From Planctomycetia bacterium (GTDB lineage Bacteria > Planctomycetota > Planctomycetia > Pirellulales > Thermoguttaceae), in NCBI GenBank assembly GCA_030527185.1, contig JAUNBF010000023.1, forward strand, positions 1 to 50,585: 50,585 nt of DNA, written 5' to 3'. Below, one piece after another: positions 8,166-15,997 of the stretch (the stretch's first letter is position 1; every line of letters begins with the position of its first letter). Under the pieces are notes generated by a model. The model was not told the DNA's origin, ran no database searches, and worked only from the letters and a program-made list of their open reading frames with translations. The position numbers and the translations under genes are program-made.

Positions 8166-10466
8166 ATGTATCGAGGAATGATGATTTTGCTGAGCCTGAT
8201 TTTGCTTTTGGGGCAACCGACCTCTGCGGCAGAACGAAACGCGGAAGCGAAGGCGGCTTTGGAGAAATTGAACTGGAAAATAACGGTTGCGGCGTACACC
8301 TACCGAAATTTCACGTTTTGGGAAACGGTGGAGAAGGTCGCGGATTTGGGCGTTGATTCGATTTATGGCTTCAACTTCCAGAAAATCGGCGGCGGACTGG
8401 AAGGGAATCTGGACCCGGCGGCGATGTCGGACGAAACGCTGGCGAAAGTGAAGGCCAAACTGGACGCGGCGGGATTGGATTTGGTGGCGTTGTACTACGG
8501 TGGCTTCCCGAACGATGAAACGGCGTGCCGGAAGATTTTCGAGCGGAGTAAACGGTTGGGAATCCGTTATTTTGTGAGCGAACCGCAACCCGAACAGTTG
8601 CCGATGTTGGACCGACTTGCCCAGGAGTACGGAATCATCGTGGGGCAGCATGGGCATGACAAGAAAAGCTCTCCCAACACATGGCATCCGGTGCTGGTTG
8701 CGAAAGAATGCGCGAAATACACACCTGCCATCGGTGCGTTCAACGACACGGGTCACTGGATTCGTTCGGAACTGGAGCCATCGGAAGGGGTGGCGATTTT
8801 GAAGGGTCGGACGGTCGGTTTCGACCTGCACGATTTGGATACGCACGGAAGGGACGTGCCGTTGGGAACGGGCGTTGGGAAGATTGCGGAGATGCTGGAA
8901 ACGCTGGCGGCAGTCAATCCGAATCCGGTGCTGATCGGGATTGAGTACAACAGCAACCCGGAAAATCCGACGCCGGATGTCGAGCAGTGCTTGGCGTTTC
9001 TGGAAAAGGAGGCCGTTCGGATTGCGTCGCAACCACTGAAAAAAGTTCCACCACGGAAGAAACCCGGATTTTACGTCGGAGCCGCGTCGTGCGACCTCAC
9101 GCCGGAGCGTCCGGTGTTTCTTTCCGGGCAGTTTCATACCCGAATTGCCAGTGAAGCGAGTACGCCCGTTATCGCCAATGTCGTGGTGATGGAATCGGTC
9201 GGTGAGGAGGGTTCGTCGGACTGCGTTTTTCTGTTGAGCATGGACACGTGCGTCATCCGTCCCGAATTTAATCAGGCATTTCGGAAAGCGTTTCGGGAGA
9301 CCTTTCCGCAATGGGACGTGAACAAGCTGATTTTAAGCGCGACGCACACGCATGCCGCCCCGCATATTGGCGGGGACGGATATTATCGCACAGATCAGAA
9401 AGAGGTGATGTCGTCAAGCGAGTACATCGCTTTTTGCATTCCCCGAATGCTTGCCGCGATAGAAAAAGCGTGGGGAAACCGTTCGGCAGGGAAATATGCG
9501 TACGGGCTGGACTTTGCGGTGGTGGCCTGCAATCGGCGGGCGGTTTACGCGGATGGAACGGCTGTCATGTACGGCAATACCAACGACCCGAATTTCCGGG
9601 CGATAGAGGGGATGGAAGACCACGATGTCGGAACGCTCTTTTTCTGGAACGCGGACGACCAGTTGATTGCGATGTTGGTGAATGTGGCCTGTCCTGCGCA
9701 GGTGCATGGGAGTGTGCGGAAAATCGACGCGGATTTCTGGGCACCCGTGCGGACGATGTTGCAAAAGAAGTACGGCCAGGATTTGGTCGTGCTGGGGCTG
9801 TGCGGCGCGGCAGGGGATATGGCACCTCATATCCGATACCGTCAGACGGCGGAAGTGCGTATGCAGGAAATGCGGAAACTGGGACGAGCGGAGGAACTGG
9901 CACGACGGATTGTCGATGCGGTTGATCAGACGTGGGAAGTGGTCGAAAGAACACGCGAAAAACCGTCGATTTTGAAAAATCTCTACGCGGAAGTCCAGCT
10001 TCCCGAACGGAAAATTACGGAAGACGATTACCGAAAAGCCATTTCGGAAGCGGAGCGGCTGGAGAAGGTGGCGGCTCAGTCGAAGGAAGGCGGAGCTTAC
10101 ACGCAGGCAAAATGGCACCGGAATATCGCCCATCGTTGGGAAAAGTTGAAGGAAAATCCGAATCCGATGTACCCGACGTGTATTCATGTGGTGCGGATCG
10201 GGGATGCGGTTTTGTGTACGAATCAGTTTGAACTCTACGCCGATTTTGGTGTCCAGATGAAAGCCCGTTCGGCAGCGAAACAGATGTTTGTGGTGCAATT
10301 GTGCGACGGTCTGGTGGGAGGAGGAACGTATCTTCCGTCGAAACGAGCCATGCAGGGAGGCGGCTACGGAGCGGTCATTCAGTCGAACATGGTCGGTGCG
10401 GAAGGGGGGCAGGTTTTGGTGGAGAAAACGTTGGAATTGGTAAATCAACTCTTTCCGAAAAAGTAG
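8166..10466 (+). CDS. Fusion: secreted sugar-isomerase-like TIM barrel plus ceramidase-like domain
   Basis: The protein has 766 residues. A signal peptide (to about residue 22) is followed at about 30-290 by a xylose-isomerase-like TIM barrel of the sugar phosphate isomerase/epimerase superfamily, with candidate metal ligands in FVSEPQPEQ, AFNDTGHW, GFDLHDLD and IGIEYNSN. After a linker rich in K, P and R (KKVPPRKKPG) comes a complete ceramidase-like domain starting FYVGAASCDLTPERPVFLSG. The domain keeps ATHTHAAP, but the GD-x-SP serine is alanine (GDMAP, A553, codon at 9822). The start has AAGGAG nine bases upstream. Fusion of the two activities on one exported chain implies sequential action on one substrate. 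The Ser-to-Ala change may mean the hydrolase half is altered or only binds. Confidence 0.85.
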   Translation: MYRGMMILLSLILLLGQPTSAAERNAEAKAALEKLNWKITVAAYTYRNFTFWETVEKVADLGVDSIYGFNFQKIGGGLEGNLDPAAMSDETLAKVKAKLDAAGLDLVALYYGGFPNDETACRKIFERSKRLGIRYFVSEPQPEQLPMLDRLAQEYGIIVGQHGHDKKSSPNTWHPVLVAKECAKYTPAIGAFNDTGHWIRSELEPSEGVAILKGRTVGFDLHDLDTHGRDVPLGTGVGKIAEMLETLAAVNPNPVLIGIEYNSNPENPTPDVEQCLAFLEKEAVRIASQPLKKVPPRKKPGFYVGAASCDLTPERPVFLSGQFHTRIASEASTPVIANVVVMESVGEEGSSDCVFLLSMDTCVIRPEFNQAFRKAFRETFPQWDVNKLILSATHTHAAPHIGGDGYYRTDQKEVMSSSEYIAFCIPRMLAAIEKAWGNRSAGKYAYGLDFAVVACNRRAVYADGTAVMYGNTNDPNFRAIEGMEDHDVGTLFFWNADDQLIAMLVNVACPAQVHGSVRKIDADFWAPVRTMLQKKYGQDLVVLGLCGAAGDMAPHIRYRQTAEVRMQEMRKLGRAEELARRIVDAVDQTWEVVERTREKPSILKNLYAEVQLPERKITEDDYRKAISEAERLEKVAAQSKEGGAYTQAKWHRNIAHRWEKLKENPNPMYPTCIHVVRIGDAVLCTNQFELYADFGVQMKARSAAKQMFVVQLCDGLVGGGTYLPSKRAMQGGGYGAVIQSNMVGAEGGQVLVEKTLELVNQLFPKK

Positions 10467-10486
10467 TTTGTAACGAAAGGAAAACG

Positions 10487-11992
10487 ATGAAACGAAGCCT
10501 CTTTTTTATGACTGGGCTGTTAGGATTCCTCTTTTTGCCGATGGCGGTAGGGGAGGAAACGAGTCCGGCAACCCAAGCTCCCGGATTTTACGTCGGAGCC
10601 GCGTCGTGCGACCTCACGCCGAAACCTCCGGTCGTTTTGAGTGGGCATTTGGCGACGCTGATTGCGGATAAGGTGGCGACACCGTTGACAGCCAATGTGA
10701 TTGCGATGGAATCGATTGCGGAAGATGGTACGAACGATTACGCTATTTTCGTGACGATGGACACCTGTTCCATACGGATCGATTTTTACAAAGCGTTTTG
10801 CCAGGCATTTGAAAAAGCCTGTCCGCAATGGGATGTTCGCAAAGTCATTCTCAACGCGACGCACACGCACAATGCCCCGGATATTCGTGCCGACGGGTAT
10901 TATTCGATCGGGCGGGACGATGTGATGAAATCCAGCGTGTACACCCAATTTTGCCTGGATCGGATGATTCCGGCAATTCAGAAAGCGTGGGAGAGCCGAA
11001 CGCCTGGGAAATATGCCTACGGGCTGGATTTTGCGGTGGTGGCGTACAACCGACGGTCGGTTTTTGCGGATGGTCACGCGGAGATGTACGGGAAGACGAA
11101 CAACCCGAATTTCCGAGCGATCGAAGGGATGGAAGACCACGATGTCGGGACGCTCTTTTTCTGGAATGACCAGGACAAACTGATTGCGATGATGGTGAAT
11201 GTGGCTTGTCCGTCGCAGGAAAATGAGGGTCGTTTGGAGATGGATGCCGACTACTGGGCACCAACGCGAAAGATGTTGCAGAAAAAGTACGGGGAGGATT
11301 TGGTCGTGCTGGGACTGTGCGGTGCGGCAGGGGATATGTCGCCCCATACGCAGTACCGTCGCGGGGCGGAAGACCGGATGAGTTCGATGCGAAAACGGAC
11401 GCGGGTGGAAGAAATGGCACGGCGGATTGTCGGTGCGGTGGACGCGACGTGGGAGGTGGTGGCGGGAACGCGGGAAGTCCCTGCCGTCATGAAGAACCTG
11501 TACGCGGAAATCGAGCTTCCACAACGGAAAATTACGGAGCAGGAGTACAAAAGTGCCCTTGCGGAAGCTCTGCGACTGGAGAAGATTGTCGCCGACGCGA
11601 AGCCGGGCGAGCAGACGGGAGCGTTTTCACAAGCCAAGTGGTATCGTCGGGTGACGGACCGCTGGGACCAGCAGCAGGAGAATCCGAACCAGGTGTATCC
11701 GACGTGCATTCGCGTGGTGCGGATTGGAGATACCGTACTTTGCAGCAACCAGTTTGAACTCTTTACCGACTTCGGCGTTCAGATCAAAGCACGTTCCCCA
11801 GCCAGGCAGACGTTTATCGTGCAGTTGAGCAACGGTCTGGTGGGAGCGGGAACGTATGTTCCGTCGAAACGTGCGGTGAAGGGAGGGGGCTACAGTGCCA
11901 TTCCTCAGTCGAACATGGTCGGGCCGGAAGGGGGGCAGGTTTTGGTGGAGAAAACGCTGGAAATGGCGAATCAGCTTTTTCCGAAGAAGTAG
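10487..11992 (+). CDS. Secreted ceramidase-like amidohydrolase, paralog 4
   Basis: The protein (501 aa) starts at the ATG at 10487 with GAAAGGAAAACG just upstream. The same leader precedes paralogs 5 and 6. A longer frame reaches back into the previous gene but has no ribosome-binding site. A signal peptide ends near VGEE, followed by FYVGAASCDLTPKPPVVLSG. The histidine motif is ATHTHNAP, and the GD-x-SP motif is AAGDMSPHTQY. The final block is less conserved than in its neighbours (YVPSKRAVKGGGYSAIPQS), resembling paralog 1 at that point. It begins 20 bp after the fusion gene, consistent with one transcript. Confidence 0.85.
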   Translation: MKRSLFFMTGLLGFLFLPMAVGEETSPATQAPGFYVGAASCDLTPKPPVVLSGHLATLIADKVATPLTANVIAMESIAEDGTNDYAIFVTMDTCSIRIDFYKAFCQAFEKACPQWDVRKVILNATHTHNAPDIRADGYYSIGRDDVMKSSVYTQFCLDRMIPAIQKAWESRTPGKYAYGLDFAVVAYNRRSVFADGHAEMYGKTNNPNFRAIEGMEDHDVGTLFFWNDQDKLIAMMVNVACPSQENEGRLEMDADYWAPTRKMLQKKYGEDLVVLGLCGAAGDMSPHTQYRRGAEDRMSSMRKRTRVEEMARRIVGAVDATWEVVAGTREVPAVMKNLYAEIELPQRKITEQEYKSALAEALRLEKIVADAKPGEQTGAFSQAKWYRRVTDRWDQQQENPNQVYPTCIRVVRIGDTVLCSNQFELFTDFGVQIKARSPARQTFIVQLSNGLVGAGTYVPSKRAVKGGGYSAIPQSNMVGPEGGQVLVEKTLEMANQLFPKK

Positions 11993-12067
11993 TGTTGTAA
12001 GCATTCTTCTCCCTCGGAGGGTCTACCACAGGCAGGTGAGGAATCCATTTTTGATGAAAGGAAAACG

Positions 12068-13558
12068 ATGAAACGAAGGATTCTGTTTTGGGTGGGAATG
12101 TTTTTCCTCCTCGTTTTGCCGGAAGTTGTCGCTGCGAAATCCCCTGGATTTTACGTTGGAGCCGCGTCGTGCGACATCACGCCGGATCGTCCAGCCACAC
12201 TTGCCGGACAATTTGCCACGCGGATTTCGCAAGGGGTGGCGACCCCTGTCACGGCCAATGTGGTGGCGATGGAATGGGTGGACGCGGAAGGAAAATCGGA
12301 CTACGTTATCTGGGTGAGTCTGGATGTGGCGGTGATTAGCCCGGATTTCAGCATCCCGATGCGGAAGGCTTTCCAGGAGAAATTTCCGCAGTTGGAGCCG
12401 AAAAAGTTGATTCTCTCGGCGACACATGCCCACAGTACGCCGAGCCTCACTTCCCGCGACAATTATCTCGTTCGTGATAAGGGAATTATGGCTTTGAAGC
12501 AATACGTTCCGTATGTCACCGAGCGAACCCTTCTTGCCATCGAGAAAGCGTGGGAAAGTCGAACGGCAGGAAAGTACGCTTACGGGATGGACTTTGCCGT
12601 GGTGGCGTACAACCGGCGGGCAATTTACGCGGATGGTCGAGCGGTGATGTACGGTAACACCAACGACCCGAATTTCCGGGCGATGGAGGGGATGGAAGAC
12701 CACGATATTGGCTGCATGTTTTTCTGGAACGCGGAAAACAAGCTGATTGCGGCAATCGTGAATGTGGCGTGTCCTGCGCAGGAAAACGAAGGCTCCATGA
12801 AAATCGACTCTGATTTTTGGCACCCGGTACGAACGACGTTGCAAAAGAAGCATGGCGAGGATTTGGTCGTGCTGGGACTTTGCGGCGCGGCGGGGGATAT
12901 GTCGCCACACATCCGGTATCGCCATGCCGCGGAAGAGCGAATGCGGGAACTGCGAAAACTGAGCCGGACGGAAGAACTGGCGCGGCGGATTGTTGCTGCG
13001 GTGGAGAATGTTTGGGAGGTGGTGGAGGAGAGACGCGAAGTTCCCTCGGTGATGAGACATTTGTATGAGGAAATGGAGCTTCCCGAACGGAAGATTACGG
13101 AAGCGGATTACCGACGTGCCGTATCGGAAGCGGAGCGTTTGGAGAAGGTGGCGGCCGAGTCGCAAGACGGCGGTGCGAGCAATGGCTCCTACTCCATGGC
13201 AAAATGGCATCGGCGGATTGCTGAGCGTTGGGAAAAACTCTCGACGAATCCGAATCCGACGTATTCGACGTGCGTTCACGTCGTGCGGATTGGCGACACG
13301 GTCTGGTGTACGAATTCGTTTGAACTCTACACCGATTTTGGCGTTCAGATGAAAGCTCGGTCGCCTGCGAAACAGACGTTTGTGGTGCAACTGTGCGACG
13401 GTCTGGCGGGCGGAGGAACCTATCTTCCGTCGGAACGGGCAATGCGGGGTGGCGGTTACGGGGCAATTATTCAGTCGAACATGGTGGGTGCCGAAGGGGG
13501 GCAGATTTTGGTGGAGAAGACGTTGGAACTGGCGAATCAGCTTTTTCCCAAAAAATAG
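12068..13558 (+). CDS. Secreted ceramidase-like amidohydrolase, paralog 5
   Basis: The protein (496 aa) has a signal peptide (MKRRILFWVGMFFLLVLPEV) and begins FYVGAASCDITPDRPATLAG. The histidine motif is changed to ATHAHSTP, keeping both histidines. AAGDMSPHIRYR is intact. It is closest to paralog 6: they share a recognisable signal peptide, the stretch GYNRR-like AVVAYNRRAIYADGRAVMYG and most of the C-terminal third. The 75-bp gap before it carries a small CCCTCGGAGGG-type inverted repeat at about 12011-12021. The GAAAGGAAAACG leader fixes the start. Confidence 0.85.
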   Translation: MKRRILFWVGMFFLLVLPEVVAAKSPGFYVGAASCDITPDRPATLAGQFATRISQGVATPVTANVVAMEWVDAEGKSDYVIWVSLDVAVISPDFSIPMRKAFQEKFPQLEPKKLILSATHAHSTPSLTSRDNYLVRDKGIMALKQYVPYVTERTLLAIEKAWESRTAGKYAYGMDFAVVAYNRRAIYADGRAVMYGNTNDPNFRAMEGMEDHDIGCMFFWNAENKLIAAIVNVACPAQENEGSMKIDSDFWHPVRTTLQKKHGEDLVVLGLCGAAGDMSPHIRYRHAAEERMRELRKLSRTEELARRIVAAVENVWEVVEERREVPSVMRHLYEEMELPERKITEADYRRAVSEAERLEKVAAESQDGGASNGSYSMAKWHRRIAERWEKLSTNPNPTYSTCVHVVRIGDTVWCTNSFELYTDFGVQMKARSPAKQTFVVQLCDGLAGGGTYLPSERAMRGGGYGAIIQSNMVGAEGGQILVEKTLELANQLFPKK

Positions 13559-13578
13559 TTTTTAATGAAAGGAAAACG

Positions 13579-15075
13579 ATGAAACGAAGTTTTTTATTTT
13601 GGGCAGGGATGTTTTTCATCCTCATTTTACCGGGGATAACTGCGGGCGAAGAGGCGAGAACACCGGGATTTTACGTAGGAGCCGCGAAATGCGACATTAC
13701 GCCGGATCGTCCGGTTCCGCTTGCCGGGCAATTCCACACACGGATTTCGCAGGGAATCGACAATCCCGTCATGGCGAACGTGGTGGCGATGGAATGGGTG
13801 GACGCGGAAGGCAAATCGGACTATGCCATTTGGGTGGGCATCGATACCGTTTCGATTCGGTACGAGTTCAACCAGACGATTCGCAAGGCATTTCGGGAGA
13901 AGTTTCCGCAGTTGGATGAAACCAAGCTGATCCTTTCGGCGACGCATACGCACAGTGCGCCGGGACTCATTGCGGACGATTATTACCGAATCAACCAGGA
14001 AGGGGTGATGTTGCCCAGTGAGTATATCCAGTTCATGGTCGGGAAGATGATTCCGGCGATGGAGCAGGCGTGGGAAGGGCGAACGGCAGGGAAATATGCC
14101 TACGGGATGGACTTTGCGGTCGTGGCGTACAACCGGCGGGCGATTTACGCGGATGGTCGGGCGGTGATGTACGGCAACACCAACGACCCGAACTTCCGAG
14201 CAATGGAGGGGATGGAAGACCACGATGTCGGTTGCATGTTTTTCTGGAACGCGGAGGACAAGCTGATTGCGATGATGGTAAACGTGGCGTGTCCGTCGCA
14301 GGAAAACGAAGGTTCCATGAGAATCGACGCGGATTTCTGGCACCCGGTGCGAACGATGTTGCAAAAGAAACATGGCGAGGATTTGGTGGTGCTGGGACTT
14401 TGCGGCGCGGCGGGAGATATGTCGCCACACATCCGGTACCGTGTCGCGGCGGAGGAACGAATGCGGGCACTGCGGAAACTCAGTCGCACGGAAGAGTTGG
14501 GACGCCGGATTGTCGGTGCGGTGGAAAGTACGTTGGAGGTGGTGGAAGGGACGCGGGAAACGCCGTCGGTGTTGAAGAGTCTCTATGCGGAAATCGACCT
14601 TCCCGAGCGGAAAATTACGGAGCAGGATTACCAACATGCCGTTTCGGAAGCGCAGCGATTGGAGAAAATTGCGGCTGAGGCAAAAGATGGTGGTGCTGGC
14701 GGACCTTACACGCAGGCCAAATGGCATCGGCGGATTGCGCATCGTTGGGACAAGTTGGCGGAGAATCCAAATCCGGTCTATCCGACGTGCATTCACGTGG
14801 TGCGGATTGGCGACACGGTCTGGTGTACGAATCAGTTTGAACTCTACACCGATTTTGGCGTTCAGATGAAAGCGCGGTCGGCGGCAAAACAGACGTTTGT
14901 CGTGCAGTTGAGCGACGGTCTGATCGGTGGTGGGACGTATCTTCCGTCCGAACGAGCCATGCGAGGGGGCGGTTATGGAGCCGTCATCCAGTCGAACATG
15001 GTGGGGGCGGAAGGTGGGCAAATTTTGGTGGAAAAGACGCTGGAACTGGTAAACCAGCTTTTTCCGAAAAAGTAA
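13579..15075 (+). CDS. Secreted ceramidase-like amidohydrolase, paralog 6
   Basis: The protein (498 aa) starts at the ATG at 13579 after the shared GAAAGGAAAACG leader. Its signal peptide ends near ITAGEE and is followed by FYVGAAKCDITPDRPVPLAG. It has ATHTHSAP, an adjacent tyrosine-rich loop (DDYYRINQEG), and AAGDMSPHIRYR. Its long runs of identity with paralog 5 at protein and DNA level indicate the most recent duplication in the array. It is followed by the sugar isomerase gene after 24 bp. Confidence 0.85.
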   Translation: MKRSFLFWAGMFFILILPGITAGEEARTPGFYVGAAKCDITPDRPVPLAGQFHTRISQGIDNPVMANVVAMEWVDAEGKSDYAIWVGIDTVSIRYEFNQTIRKAFREKFPQLDETKLILSATHTHSAPGLIADDYYRINQEGVMLPSEYIQFMVGKMIPAMEQAWEGRTAGKYAYGMDFAVVAYNRRAIYADGRAVMYGNTNDPNFRAMEGMEDHDVGCMFFWNAEDKLIAMMVNVACPSQENEGSMRIDADFWHPVRTMLQKKHGEDLVVLGLCGAAGDMSPHIRYRVAAEERMRALRKLSRTEELGRRIVGAVESTLEVVEGTRETPSVLKSLYAEIDLPERKITEQDYQHAVSEAQRLEKIAAEAKDGGAGGPYTQAKWHRRIAHRWDKLAENPNPVYPTCIHVVRIGDTVWCTNQFELYTDFGVQMKARSAAKQTFVVQLSDGLIGGGTYLPSERAMRGGGYGAVIQSNMVGAEGGQILVEKTLELVNQLFPKK

Positions 15076-15099
15076 CTTTTGAGAAAGAAAGGTAATTTC

Positions 15100-15924
15100 A
15101 TGGGCAAAATTGCGTTGGGAATGAATCTGGAAGCGACACGCCATCACGACAAACCGTTTTTGTGGGGTTTGGATCGCGCGGCGGAGATCGGTTATGAATA
15201 TGTGGAGCCGATGGTTCACTTCGGTCGGGAACTGATGTCGGAAGCGGGCTATTTCCATACCGTTTCGCTTTTTAACGATCCGTATGTCATGCGTCGGGAG
15301 TGCGAAAAACGGGGTTTGAAAATTTCCGGTTTGCAGGCACATGGCCCGCTGGGACGACCGGACTATCATGGCGAGTACCTGAAAATGGCGATCCGTTACG
15401 CGGCCGAGTGTGGCTCTCCGGTCGTCAATACGGACGAGGGAATCAAGGCACCGTGGACGACGAAACTGGAAGATATGGTGCTGATGCGTTATACCTTGCA
15501 GGAAGCGGCCTTCGTGGCGGAACCGCGTGGTATCAAGATTGGTCTGGAGTGCCATTCGCAGTATTCCAAAACGCAGGAAGGTTTGGACGAGATTTATTCG
15601 TTGGTGCAGTCGCCGTCGATTGGAATCAACCTCGATACGGGGAATGCGTATCTGTGTGGCGCGGACGTGTATGGTTGGCTGGAACATGTGTGCGATCGGC
15701 TGGTACACCTCCATGCGAAAGACATCTCCGTGGCGCATTCCGAAGCGGAGTTGGGGCAGGTCACGGGAACGCCGGTTGGGTGTGCCTGCGGTGACGGGAT
15801 TTTGGACTGGGAGCGGATTATCAAGATTTGCCGCAACTGTCCGAACGATTTGGTATTTTCGGTGGAGTGCGGTTCGATAGAGGAAGCCCAACGCAGTTTT
15901 GAACACCTGTCGCGGTATTTGTAA
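15100..15924 (+). CDS. Sugar phosphate isomerase/epimerase family protein (cytoplasmic type)
   Basis: The protein (274 aa) has no signal peptide. The ATG at 15100 follows AAAGAAAGG. The fold is the xylose-isomerase-like TIM barrel, with four conserved metal-site blocks in order: IGLECHSQY, IGINLDTGNAY, LVHLHAKDIS and FSVECGS. The family interconverts or dehydrates sugars and inosose-type cyclitols. It is the last gene before the terminator and likely handles the product taken into the cell. The N-terminal barrel of the fusion protein belongs to the same superfamily but is not closely similar. Confidence 0.88.
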   Translation: MGKIALGMNLEATRHHDKPFLWGLDRAAEIGYEYVEPMVHFGRELMSEAGYFHTVSLFNDPYVMRRECEKRGLKISGLQAHGPLGRPDYHGEYLKMAIRYAAECGSPVVNTDEGIKAPWTTKLEDMVLMRYTLQEAAFVAEPRGIKIGLECHSQYSKTQEGLDEIYSLVQSPSIGINLDTGNAYLCGADVYGWLEHVCDRLVHLHAKDISVAHSEAELGQVTGTPVGCACGDGILDWERIIKICRNCPNDLVFSVECGSIEEAQRSFEHLSRYL

Positions 15925-15932
15925 ACTTTTCA

Positions 15933-15978
15933 GCCGCAGAGCCACTTCAGGGATGAGGTGGCTTTCGGCACCCTTTTT
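15933..15978 (+). terminator. Terminator of the ceramidase-like cluster
   Basis: A two-part stem (GCCG and AGCCAC pairing with GTGGCT and CGGC, 12-base loop) is followed after a short spacer by TTTTT. It begins nine bases after the isomerase stop codon and ends 20 bases before the next start. Confidence 0.65.
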
Positions 15979-15997
15979 GAAAAACAGGAGAAGTATC

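Noticed and set aside
7470..9311. 613-residue open frame on the minus strand
   Set aside because: Antisense shadow of paralog 2 and the fusion gene, histidine- and arginine-rich, with no domain.
10301..10486. N-terminal extensions of paralogs 4 and 6 (the second at 13393-13578)
   Set aside because: Both are out-of-frame readings of the preceding paralog. Ribosome-binding sites and signal peptides place the starts at 10487 and 13579.
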